In this document: one piece after another, positions 1 to 14,349 of the stretch
Position numbering within the stretch: the first letter of the stretch is position 1
Layout of the letters: every line of letters begins with the position of its first letter
Source: Rotaria socialis
Taxonomy: Eukaryota > Rotifera > Eurotatoria > Philodinida > Philodinidae
DNA length: 64,000 bases
NCBI GenBank assembly: GCA_905331475.1
Contig: CAJNYU010002709.1
Span: 6,790 to 70,789, forward strand
Direction: 5' to 3'
The notes under the pieces: model-generated
Databases searched by the model: none
What the model was told of the DNA's origin: nothing
What the model saw: the letters and a program-made list of their open reading frames with translations, nothing else
Made by a program: the position numbers and the translations under genes

Positions 1-412
1 GAAGGGGGGGGGGGAGAATAGCCCCCTCCCCAATATTTGGAGACTTGAAAATATTCTGCTTAGTTGAAAAGAAAAAAAATAAATACAAATTATGAACGTA
101 TGATGAAATTTTTCTTTTTTAATCGCGCTTACTTGAAATTTAACTTTATTCCTTCTTCTGGACACCCCATGCTCAAACACTTAACCAGTAACAAAAATGA
201 AGAAAAGGCACAAATGACGGCAAACGATGGTAGTATTATGAAATGATTCAAAATTGGGTATCGTGACAAAGGATGTGCACAGATTAACATGATTTAACTA
301 CAGAACACGAAATCAAAATCAGGCACTGTCGATTTAAGCGTAATTTCAAGAAGGGTCACTTAGTTCATATGTTTTCATTGTAGATTGATTCTGTGTTACT
401 TTCGAGTATGGC
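1..412. other. Intergenic, no gene seen
   Basis: AT-rich sequence without a convincing exon. It opens with an 11-nt G run (4-14) followed by C runs (22-30), a weak inverted G/C tract. Nothing else stands out. Confidence 0.5.
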
Positions 413-1879
413 TTAATGTTCCTTGATCCGTTTACTAGTTGAGTACGTTTTCCATCCATCTTTGAAATGAATCTCTACGCTAATGAATTCATTTTTGGTT
501 ATGAATTGTAAATCGTCCGCTGCTAGTATATCAAAAATATTGAGAATAAAAATATCCATTTCATGTTTTGAAATTACGATGGATCGTATTAGAGCTGATA
601 ATAGACTGTGCCTAAAAGCATATTCAAAGGGACACATATGAAAGCAAATTTGTTTTATTATGTTCATATTTCCATCATTTTTAGTTATTCTAATCCATGT
701 TTCACCGAAACTAAACTGATCATTACAACCAACAGAAATTCCATTTAATAAATGCAGTTCGTTCCCTAAATAATTCAATTGGTTTTCATCAATCAAATAA
801 TCATGAGTGAATTGGCGACGATCCAATGCATACATTGGAACTGATGTAAATGGCCAACCCTCGTAACAGTATATTAAACTAAGTAGATAACCGACTATTA
901 TCATTATTGCAGTAACTATCACGAATATATCGACATAATTAATGTTCATATTGGTTTGATAGATTTTTGTGTGGCATGGAATATCAATAATCATCAAGTA
1001 ACATACACATTGAGGTAAATAATTTGGGCTGAGTAGAAGTAAGATTCCAAAATGAAATGCCCATGCAAATATGACAATTATAAGACGTATGGATGGAAAA
1101 AACAGTGCAAAAATTGATATTAATTCAAAAATTAAAGAGCTGCCAGATATCATAATAATAATCAACGGATATTGGAGAATAAGTCGTCTTAAATCTTTTC
1201 GAAATTTTGACATTACAGTAAAATTATCTAAAGTGGGATCAGATAAATAGAACGTAAGTGTACCAGGGAGTATCCACTGAATGCCAGAATTCCGCAATTT
1301 ACTAATTCCAGCGGCGAATAATGTGTATAATGATATACACTGAATAAATTTCGATGAAAATCCGCTGTCAAATATTATTTGATTTGGTTCAGCATTATAA
1401 CGACTGTTAATATATGTAGTGATAAGATGATCGACGCTGTTTGTCTTAAATTTAGTAAATATTAACGCTAACAATGTCCATGTTGGAACATGCCAACGAT
1501 GGCGAACACCTATTTTTCCGATTCCAATTATTGATGTAGACAAGATGAAAACTGATATTCCTGTAATTGATCGCGTAATAAAGCCTCCGAGTCCTACTAT
1601 ACAGCAGATCCACGATATTTTCGCTATTCTGATAATTATTTTTAAGTATTCATACCGATGCAAAAATAGAAAATATCTAGAAAATTTGTTGTTAATAGAC
1701 CAAAATAGTGGGTTTGTTTTTTGTAAAAGCACATGTGCTTGTAAGGGTGTATCGCCAATGGGAGGTGCCGTTATTTTACCCATGAAACAATCGAATAATA
1801 GATAAGCATAGATTATAATTCGAATCAAATCAGAGATCACAGGACCATCACACATGAAGAAAGTGGCAATATGATTCAT
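413..1879 (-). CDS. HTTM-type multi-pass membrane protein
   Basis: Single uninterrupted frame of 488 aa from the first in-frame ATG (1879-1877); an in-frame stop lies upstream of the GTG at 1927, so the ATG is preferred. The protein is strongly hydrophobic, with roughly eight predicted membrane segments and Arg/Lys-rich loops. The motif GWPFTSVPMYA about 130 residues from the C-terminus, followed by a soluble tail, is typical of the HTTM (horizontally transferred transmembrane) domain also found in vitamin-K-dependent gamma-carboxylase. No carboxylase activity can be claimed, because the long luminal catalytic region of the vertebrate enzyme is absent. It lacks introns, unlike most genes here. 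HTTM proteins are common in bacteria, so lateral origin is possible, although base composition matches the surroundings. Family assignment is fairly secure; function is unknown. Confidence 0.7.
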   Translation of the reverse strand: MNHIATFFMCDGPVISDLIRIIIYAYLLFDCFMGKITAPPIGDTPLQAHVLLQKTNPLFWSINNKFSRYFLFLHRYEYLKIIIRIAKISWICCIVGLGGFITRSITGISVFILSTSIIGIGKIGVRHRWHVPTWTLLALIFTKFKTNSVDHLITTYINSRYNAEPNQIIFDSGFSSKFIQCISLYTLFAAGISKLRNSGIQWILPGTLTFYLSDPTLDNFTVMSKFRKDLRRLILQYPLIIIMISGSSLIFELISIFALFFPSIRLIIVIFAWAFHFGILLLLSPNYLPQCVCYLMIIDIPCHTKIYQTNMNINYVDIFVIVTAIMIIVGYLLSLIYCYEGWPFTSVPMYALDRRQFTHDYLIDENQLNYLGNELHLLNGISVGCNDQFSFGETWIRITKNDGNMNIIKQICFHMCPFEYAFRHSLLSALIRSIVISKHEMDIFILNIFDILAADDLQFITKNEFISVEIHFKDGWKTYSTSKRIKEH

Positions 1880-4313
1880 GCTTCTTGTTCTAATAATAAA
1901 TATTGATCTTCGATAGTTATCGATCACAATGACTCACTTAAAATAGTAGTTATGCAAGCAAATCTATTCAACAATGATTCTTCAGTACCTTGAAATAAAA
2001 CAGAATATGCGAGAGAGATATCTTCGATTTGCATTAAAATGACCAGAGGATGTGTGTAACGGTGTCAGTATGAGCGTGGGCTCATAGGAAGTCTCTATTC
2101 ATACTTATCCGATGTAAAAACCAGGTTACGTTTAAATTCTATCCTTAAAATGGGAAAGAGACATTTCGCACTAACTTTTCATTTCGATTTGCCTGAGGAG
2201 ATGTTGGTTGCGATTTCCAGACATATAACAACATATTTGCTCTTCGTAATGACAAAAATTTTAAACAACCAGGGTGTTCGAAATGAAAGTTGTTCAATAG
2301 ACCGTAACGGACAGCAGTATTTTTGAAAAACAAAAACTGAAATTTGCGTGGCGTTTGGGATGAAAATGACCGGAAGATCGTAACAACGAAAACATGAAGG
2401 TCGTAATGAAAAGAGGCAGGATGTTCGCAACTGTGTTCATGTGTACACATTTTGAGAGATTTCAAATGACTCAGTAGCTTGTATTAATCGTCTAACCAAT
2501 AACATTTGCAAGCGGCGATTTTTAATTATATCGTATTTCCATTCTTCTTAAGATAGCGCACTCTATAAGTATTATGATATACTTACGATCTCCAGGTAAA
2601 ATGAGTTTACGGACATCCGGCCATTTTCGCCCCGATTTCCTGACAGTATCTTACATATTGTAGACCATTTCATTCCGATTTCCCTGTATTTTTTAAAATT
2701 ACGATAACCTGAACAACATGTGTTATGTACTCGCGGTAAATGTTTTTAAAGGCGAAAATCAATTCCGAACACCTCAACGGATTACCGGGACACTAGTACG
2801 AAATGTCTTCACCCCCTTAAAATTCGTCTTATTTCTAAGATCTGTAGTTAGGTCATTACCTACTTCCTTATTCTCGTACTATTGGCCTAGTCTATTGACT
2901 AAGATCTATAATGGTATTCAGACACATAGAGTCCTAAGCGCCGCCATCTCTAATTAGCGACGGTAAATTTTAATTACTGATGTCTGTAATGAGGAGCAGG
3001 GTCGAGAGAGTGAAAAGTCGCGAAATACCTTACCTTAAAACTTTCGCTCACTGTTTTCTTCGAAAATATATGTGAGTTCCACAAAGATGCTGTTGAGTAC
3101 TAGTGAAAGTGAAAAAAGTGATCAAATTCACTAGGAAATGTGACAACTGCTTTTAATATTAATGTTGAAAAATAAATTTTATTTTATCACTGTTTTTCAC
3201 TTTTTCTAGTGAACTTGATCCCTTTTTCACATCCACGAATACTCGATAGCAATTTTTAGTCGAAAACTATGAAAATTACTCAAGATGGTTCACTTATAAG
3301 TAATTTTGCAAGGGTAAAAAGAGTAATTTGAAAATAGTTTAGTGTTGATTTAGCTTACTTTTCTTTTACATGAGTACGCGAAAGAGGAAGTTTAGAAAGT
3401 CGCTTACCTTACGTTAGAAACAGCGTTGATCTAGCAGGCAGGTAAGAATCAATCAGCTAGAGGTAAACTTCGACAGAATTTCACATAAGTAAATATTTAT
3501 TCGTTGTGCCACTTCGTGCATTCGATGTTTCGGCGAACAGTCTTATTCTGTTTAAGCGTTTTTGTTATTCATTCTGCCTTCATTTTTACCAACAGGAAAA
3601 TTTTATGATGGCTAAATTTCTGCTTCAAAAGAAAAAATATAAACTTCGGCGAAGAACCACATAACACCTCAACATCGAATGTTTCATTTCATTAAGTGGC
3701 TTTGAAGAGAATAATGACTCAGAAAAGGTGTGCAGTTCTCTTCAAAGCAGGTCTGCTTCGATAGAAATCATTAATGCCATTTAAATTCATAATTAAATGT
3801 AGATACATCTAGGTTTTGTGATTGTCTTTGCTCTTTGTTTATTGTAAAACTCAGACGTACTGACAATGAATATCTATGGAGCGTAGTGGAAAGAGTACAA
3901 TATTTAATATGGGCATAAGAAGAAGCGCGGCTGATAAATACAAATAAACAGAAAAGATGACAAGCTGAATGGGATGAGATAAAACAGAAACTAAAGAAGA
4001 TAATTCAATGGACCGAAGAATCTCAAAGATCATTATCAAATGGTTCGGCGCATCTATGAGAAGAAAATGGAATTTTCGAGATAGATTTTATTCCTCATAT
4101 CATTCGATCGAATGGGCATCATTTTCCAAAACTTGTGGTTCTCTAAATGAGTCCCTAAATAAAATCCACATTTGTGGATAATGAGATGATATGATAATTC
4201 TGACTGTCAAATGTTTTTTTTTAATTTAGGGTATTTTTATTTTCGGAACTATGAAATAAGTAACTTTTATATAGCATATGCCGTCATCGGATATGTTCTT
4301 TTCCATGAGATAC
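1880..4313. other. Intergenic, no gene seen
   Basis: About 2.4 kb with only short frames (for example 2145-2465 minus and 2718-2957 plus) that lack splice context or recognisable domains. It contains one imperfect inverted repeat, listed separately at 3095-3244. Confidence 0.5.
3095..3244. repeat. Imperfect inverted repeat (hairpin-forming)
   Basis: A left arm at 3095-3134 (beginning GAGTACTAGTG, ending TTCACTAG) pairs with a right arm at 3206-3244. About 32 of 40 positions match, around a 71-nt AT-rich loop. It could be a decayed MITE or foldback element. No target duplication was identified. Confidence 0.55.
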
Positions 4314-4542
4314 CTAGTTCGAATTCGAATATAAATGGATCCCCAAATGCATGGTATCAATTCGAAAATAAGTGAAAGAAATAGATGTAGTTTTATATTT
4401 AGTTTAAGATGAAGTGGGTGAAGGGTATATATGTATTCGTATGTCGCATATATCGGAAAGTTAAACTAAAACTAAATCTATTCCTAGATTTAGTTTTAGT
4501 TTAACTTTTTCTTTTCTCCATTTATATTCGAACTCGAATTAG
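4314..4542. repeat. 229-bp foldback element with nested perfect hairpin
   Basis: Outer arms at 4314-4339 and 4517-4542 are inverted copies matching at 24 of 26 positions (core TTCGAATATAAATGGA). Nested inside is a perfect 24-bp stem with a 4-nt loop: arm 4457-4480, loop TTCC, arm 4485-4508. This two-tier symmetry looks like a small nonautonomous DNA element (MITE/foldback). A clear target-site duplication was not found. Confidence 0.75.
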
Positions 4543-5188
4543 ACAGCTACTCATTATAATATAGCACTACTAACTTGGCCTGTGATTGTTCATGAGCGAA
4601 ACTGGACATGGTCACCAGATTCATTCCAGACTTCGCCCATGCGAATGTATATTACAATGTTCAAAGAAGTAGTGTTATATCTTACTCTATATATTAATTT
4701 TCGATCGAAGGCTACTTTTGAATTGCTAGTGCACATTTCTTTTATAAAAAAATGTATTTTTTTCAAGTATGGATGAATTGTACCGTAATGCTGTGAACAG
4801 TAAAATGCGCATATCTCAGCTTCAACTTTTTGGTTTTTATATTTTTCCTCAAATTACTTATAATTTGATCCGCCATTTACGATAAAAATATCAAACATGT
4901 ACACTACTATTTATGACGAATCTTTTCAGCACACTGAATAAGATAATTCTCTGAATGTGCGTGCGCTTTATCTTCATCAAAACGGACACACACGCTATTA
5001 ACAGACCAAAACTTATTAGAATCCTTCAAAATCTATTTTAGAGATATGAATATCCATTGAAATAAGAAGAATTCCTATATTTATTAACTTCCTACATTGA
5101 TATTTATTCTATCGAGGCAAAAAAATAGATGTATTTAAATTTTACAAGAAAAATAAGAGATTTATATTTAATTATACATATATCTAAT
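4543..5188. other. Intergenic, 3' flank of MCM6
   Basis: AT-rich flank containing the MCM6 3' untranslated region near 5100-5188. No independent gene was seen. Confidence 0.5.
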
Positions 5189-8000
<2,812 letters not shown>

Positions 8001-8828
8001 TTGAATTAAAATAATCTGAAATGGAGAAATTTCTCTGCGTGCATACTTTTGACAGTAGAAAATTTAATATTCGAGAAATATTTTCTTTTTCACATTGACA
8101 TTCAATTTTAAGAATTGATGAAAAGTAGCGATGATGTGCGTGAGTCACGATTCTTCAGAATGCTATTGGTTTAAAAGTTGAAAATTTCAATTGAACTCGA
8201 GTTTGACAGATGATTCCATGTCTTTAATCGAGGATCGAGTGTTATTTTTAACTCTCATATTGGTAGTCTAGTATTTTCTCAAAGCTAACCGTCATTGTCA
8301 TTTGATATTCTATTGCACATGAAACCGAGACTTTCGTTAGACCGAATAACGAGCTATTCGCATAGATGAAGGTCTGGACAGTAAAAATTGACTTTACCTT
8401 CTGAACATTTCATAAGTAATTTCAAAGTTTTCTTTTTACTTTCATCAATAAAATTTTTGTACAACTCTAAATCATCTTGTTGCTTTTCCATTGTGTAAAT
8501 TACAATTATTTTATCTGATTCATTAATTTATTTATCTTCAATTTTTTGTTGAAGAACGTTCAAGTATACATGCCATTGTATCATTGGAAATTTTTCATCA
8601 ATATCTCTACGTGAAATTGTCGCTATAAAATGACTGAATATTGTGTATAAATATTTGGCTTTTGTTCTGTTCCCGGTGTTCTTTGTTAACCGTAAACTTG
8701 AATTCGAATTGGTTGATCAAATCGAAGATGTCGTTAAATTGAAAAAAAATCCTTTTGTTGCGATAGAAACGATATGTTAAAAAGAATGGTCTTTGATTTT
8801 GCTTGTCAATTGAGGTAATTAAAAAAAT
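8001..8828. other. Shared upstream region of two divergent genes
   Basis: This 0.83 kb separates the MCM6 ATG (minus strand) from the ATG of the unknown gene at 8829 (plus strand), so promoters for both probably lie here. No TATA-like element stands out from the AT-rich background. Confidence 0.45.
8016..8033 (-). promoter_or_regulatory. Candidate trans-splice or 5'UTR acceptor of MCM6
   Basis: A pyrimidine-rich tract ending CAG lies 15 nt before the MCM6 ATG. The only upstream candidate exon (8500-8398) joins it out of frame. This fits a spliced-leader acceptor or a 5'UTR intron. Confidence 0.4.
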
Positions 8829-11800
8829 ATGTCGACAATCAATGAAAATAAATCGGTGATCGATGTAATTGAATATTAATAGTTTTATCGTTTTAAATAT
8901 TTGTTTTTTTTTCAATAGAAAGAACTGTCTGAAGACAAACAAAATTTATTAAGAAAATTATCAACCATATTTGATCATGAAACAGCCATTGATTTTGTTT
9001 CTCCAAAAACACGTGACACAAAACAAAGCGTTACCATTGATGAATTAGAAGTTGGTAAGTAGAAAGATCAGTTGAATATCTCAAACAGTGCTCTGTCGAA
9101 AGGAAAACATCGAAGATTTTATACATCATATATCATACACACGTGAGAGTCATCAGAAACTATCCGGCACTGTTATCGATGGTAACAGTAGTGAACTCAC
9201 AGAATATATCATAACTTTCAGTTTGTGAAGATAGTACTTTATTCGATCTCTCAAATGTTAAAATCAATTTATGTAAGTGTAAAGATGATTTGTCTCTTCA
9301 AGGTTTCAATTTTTTTATATAATTGCTTTTTTTTTCAACACTCCCCATTGAATAACCGATGTTCAGTCCTACAACACTAGAATTTATATATATGACATCC
9401 ACAGAGTCATATCGTCCTTGAAATTTCATGCCAAATGCCAACCTACAAATGTTGTCGATAGAAAGAAAACTACTGGATATTATCAGGATTTAGCATGTAG
9501 TTGACCTTACTCGTTCAGAATCCTAGCGAAATCTTTTTTTTTTATACCAGGTCTTCTCGACAAAAAACCTTCTTATTTCTAATAGATTCTCTAATTTGTC
9601 GTGATACAGCGCGGAGAGAATAAAAATATTCAATTTTCAAAATGTCGGCAAGACACAGACGATGATTATAAAAAATATCAGCAGAACTCAAAAGCCCTAA
9701 GATAAGTTCTGACTGGCTTGTCTTTTTTTTTTGACAAGTAATTAACCTATAAATCAGTGCTCTAAGCAAATTACCTTCAGAGACAAAATAATCCAGAAAA
9801 TTTCTCAATGCTAGCATTCATTATTTTTCAAAAAACAAACTTCTTGTACGAAACCGGTGATCCAAATGTGATCCATCGTTTTATTTTTAATTATGATACA
9901 AAATAAACCGAACACCCCCGATTCTATTAGAATACACCCGCAATGACGATCAAAATTTCACAGTCGACTAACTCCATGACTAACATTTAAAATAGTTTAC
10001 ACAATCGGATGCTCGCTTTTCAAATAATGCATCTGTCAACCTTTACCCGTAGGAAACGAAGTGAATGATAAAAAAAGAGTAATAAGTGGGCTTTTTCCCG
10101 ATTATCTTGTAATTATTACGCACAACACATGTTTAAATCTTTTGATTTTTTTTGCGAAATCGATTCGCAGATTTTTTGCGTTTCACCATTTGCATTCGTC
10201 AATTTCCATAATGTATATATTTATTTTAATTGAGTATAAACGTAAAATTTATTCTGTGAATCATTCCTCTCACAAGGTAAATTAAAATATGTTACAGACA
10301 ATTTATTTATATTCTTAAATGGCAAAATGAACAGATGCTTGTCGGTATTACGAGTATATTTAAATATTAGCAATGAAAGATCAGATGAATCCAATAGAGC
10401 AATTGTATACATAAATTAAAGATATTATCCTGAAATTTTATTATAATTAAATCTTGAGAAGATGAATCGAGCTTGTCAGAAAGATGTTTTTTTTCGATGA
10501 CATCTACTGAAATACGATTTGCTTGATACTTATTAATAAACAATACAAAATTTGAATTAATCTTATGTAGATTAGATCTTGTTGTTCTTCAAATTGATGC
10601 AAAAAAAGATTTTTTTTGTATGTACTGATTAATTTAACCAGTATCCGCATCATTTATCAGAATTACGAACGGATATCCTGCTTTTTCGCTTCGATAATAA
10701 TAATAATTTGAACTTTGGTTGAATCGGAAAAAAAATAAACACATCTTACGAAAGATTTCTCGTATGATATAAGAAACTTTATTAATGACCATTTTGTAGT
10801 AATAAAAGTCTATATTCAATTCTGCATGAATGAAAATAGAAATTCATTGCTCGTGTTTTGGCTCGGGGCTAATATATAGATAGATACGTTCGATTCTGTT
10901 GGCATATATGTATAAAAAAGAAATCGTTTGGGGAAAATATATTCTGCTTATGTGATTAGAATTTTCAAAAAGAAAATTTTATTTTCTATGTAATTAATCG
11001 GCACCGATCTTGTTTGAATAAATTTAAAGAATAGAGTACGTATACATATATATATATATATTTAACGTGTATTAATATGATTGATAATTTATTTTTATTT
11101 TAATCTTGGGCTTGCTTGATTCTTTAACCTTATCTTTCAGTTAACTATGAACCACGAGACGAACGTTTACAGCGACTGCGTTCGTTGGAACATTATCAGA
11201 CCACCACGCAGTCGCTCTCTCGAGCCGATCTTGAAGTATGCAGATTGTTAGATCGCTTGTTCTTTTACTTAAAATGCACGGCTTGATTTTATTTTCGTAA
11301 AAATATACTTTGCATGAAACATCGTCTTGTCTTTAGGCTTCATATCAAGCTTTTGTTCGAGGTCAAGTTGGTCAACAACAATATTCTCGTGATGAACTTG
11401 AACAATTCGTACGAAATAGTGCCGATATTGATTCAGCTAAGCGTTATTTCGAATCGGCACATGACATGCCAACAAATTCTCTGCAGGTAATTTTGTGTCT
11501 CGAGAAATTCTGCAAGCAGACAATTGATTTTGTAAAATATCTTTAGTCTCATTTATTATTTCATTCGTCGAAATTAAATGAACAACGAGCAAATGTATTA
11601 AAATCAGCAACGTCACATCGAAGTCTACAACAAATCAATGATAATTATAGTTTAAAAAAATTTTTTCCCGAACACTACACCGTAATTGTTCATTAGATTT
11701 TTCGAAAGCAGAGCATTTTTTTTTAATTTTTTCTTCTAGACTCATTATCAATATCCATCAAAACAGGCGGACATGTCCGATACTAAACCAACTAAGACTC

Positions 11801-12240
11801 GTCCACATTCAGTGCACGTTGAACATAAAGAAAAAAAATATCGAATTAAATTTTTAAAAAATTCAAATGAACTCGACTGTTTCAATAGACCATCACATCG
11901 ATCATCAAAAAATCGTGGTTCATTTCTTATTCATCAAAAGAATATTGAAGCATTATTTGATGCTGAAAACACAACAGACAATGCTCAGTCGAGTACATCA
12001 AATACAACAAACATTCATCGTGAAAGTAGGATTTTCCTTTTTTTTGCTTTGTTTTTGAATCGGTCTCATCTTTGAATTGTTTACTTTCTAGTTTTTCCAC
12101 CACTATCATTAGCTGCACTGAAAGAATATCGACCAACGTTAACAGCAAAACCAACGAAGACTCCGCCGCCGAAACAACAAAGATATGAAAAAATTGATTT
12201 CATATGGGAACAGTCTATTGTTTCACGAAGACACGAATGA
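8829..12240 (+). CDS. Unrecognised 325-aa protein, seven exons
   Basis: Exons 8829-8855, 8919-9054, 11141-11235, 11337-11486, 11547-11681, 11740-12025 and 12092-12240 join in phase at GT-AG sites to an open frame of 325 aa ending ...SRRHE. I do not recognise the family. The N-terminal half is charged and helix-forming. The segment around SYQAFVRGQVGQQQYSRDEL in exon 4 looks conserved by composition. Exons 6-7 are basic, with Ser/Thr-rich and Pro-rich parts. No signal peptide or membrane segment is visible. Exon 1 is only 27 nt and its assignment is the weakest part; exon 2 onward is well supported by phase. The second intron (9055-11140) is about 2.1 kb, far longer than the others. The gene is head-to-head with MCM6. 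Confidence 0.72.
9055..11140 (+). other. Long intron of the unknown gene
   Basis: A 2.1 kb intron from GTAAGT to TTTCAG. It has poly-T runs and a short (TA)n tract near 11047-11061. A 91-aa minus-strand frame at 9542-9817 shows no recognisable domain. No nested gene is supported. Confidence 0.6.
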
Positions 12241-14317
12241 TATTTTTGTTTTCTTTGTGTGCGTGTGTATGTACTGTATGGAGCACAGCTGGAATTTTTT
12301 ATATACGCATGTTGGACCGGAAATGAAAAGGAAAACTAATAACAGATTACAGTATCTCTTGTGTGCATTCGATCGCCCATCGGCACCAAACTATCGCCAG
12401 TTTCCTTTCGTACTAAAACCTTAAATGAAGAAAAGAATGTGCTGGGACACGGTCTATGTGGATTTTTCTTTTGGTTTTTTTGCCTAGTCATACCAATCAA
12501 AGAAGAAAAAAACAGGGTGCGAGACAAATTGAGCTATAGATCTTGTTTGTTTCTCACATTTTATTCAAAGTGACAAGGCAACGTCAGTCGACTTCTGTTC
12601 TGTTCCTCTCGTTCTTCCTTTTTCCTTTTATTTTTATTTTTATTTTAGGGTGAGTGTAACTATTCGAGTCAGCCTTCGTTAGGGGACAGCGGCGCGCGCT
12701 TTCCCGCACACAGACAATGCTGGAGGAGAAGAGAAAAAAAACCAATAGAGAGAGAGAGAGAGAGCCGATATGGAGGGGGAGAGAAAAGCTGTGTCGTCGT
12801 CTTCTTCGACGTTTCTCCGTCATTTCTAATTTTTCATGTCAATTTTCATTGCATGCAACAAAAGAGGAAGAACGCCAACGACGACGACTACGATGCCGAT
12901 AGAGGAATAGTAAGATGGGCGCTGACGACGAGCGAGATTTTCATGCCTTGCATAACTTACGTATAGTCAGGAAAAGCAAAAAAAAAGCAACCGAGAGAAT
13001 AGCAAGAGCGATTGCCAAAACCATAAACAACAACAACAAAAGCTAGGAGCTGATGAAGGGAGAAAAAAAAGGAATACTATAGAATGATAATCGAACTGGC
13101 ATATTTTCTTTCTGTTTCTTCCTTTCTCCTGCATGTAACTCTCTGTGTTAGCACCATCAGAGTACGCTGCCATCTCGTGCACCATCAATACCATGCGGGT
13201 GCGTGTATATATTAATTTATGTGTTGACTTAGGAATATGAAATTAAGAAAAATAACTGCAGTAAGTTCATCGTAAATAATAACAATGTAAAAATTGTCTA
13301 TTGAATATTTCATAAAACTACATTCAAGTTCTTTCTTTTCGTCTTATGAATTTGACATTGCATGTCAATACATTTTCTGCTCGATGGAGACTCATAATAG
13401 TGACGTTTGAGATAAATTCTATCTTGTCTAAGAACACATGTACGTAGGGCATCTTCCGTTTCTTCTTTTACATTTTTTAGCAATTGCAAGCAGTACATCT
13501 TCTTCCAACTCGCAGATGAATCGTCGTTCGACTAGATAGTTTTCTTTGCCTTTTCTTCTTTGTGAAACATCGACAGGTGAAATCACGCTCTTTACACTCT
13601 GACTATCTTGCCTGATTGAAAAACTGAAGAAAGAAAAGAAAGAAAAAATGAGAAAAAGAAAAGAAGGAACGATAGGAGACAACAAAGAAATCAAGTCTCT
13701 CCTCCCTACTAATTACGCGGTTCTTTCTTTTCCTCGTTCTCTAGCATTCGCTTGCTTGCCCATTTGTATTATGAAAAAGAAAGAAAAAAGAATGAACATT
13801 ATTCGAGTAAGTAACATAGAAAATGTTTGTCACATCATATTTATAGGTGATATTGATAAACAACAAAATTAAATCGATAGAACTATTTTCTTAATTTATC
13901 GACTTGAACTATAGATAGAAAAAAATAGAGAATTTACTTTTATTAATTTTTATTCAACTATTGTTTAAATGTCTAATGAAATTTGCATATATGCATATAT
14001 ATATATATATATATGTGTGTGTATGTTACTTCATAGAAACACGTAATTCTCATTTCTAAAGGAAACTGGAGAAAATTAAGAAAAAGAAAGAAAGAAAGAA
14101 CGAACGAAGCAATTCTTTTTTATTATTTGACATTTAATGAATAGAATAATTAAGTTCTAGAAAGTCAAATGATCAATAGAATTCTTTTCTGCTTAAATAT
14201 CAGTTATTCGCGAAATAGGCTTTTCGTCGATGTCGTTTTCTAATAACGATACTGACACTGATAATTGTTACGCTTTCTGATTGATGAATGGACTCTTATA
14301 CTAGTCATCTCTGTCTA

Positions 14318-14349
<32 letters not shown>

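Noticed and set aside
8398..8500. Minus-strand exon-like segment starting MEKQQDDLELYKNF with a good donor
   Set aside because: Splicing to the acceptor at 8016 puts the MCM6 start out of frame and gives a short run to a stop; no other partner exon was found.
9542..9817. 91-codon minus-strand frame
   Set aside because: Lies inside an intron of a plus-strand gene, lacks domains and splice support, and has the low complexity of intronic AT-rich DNA.
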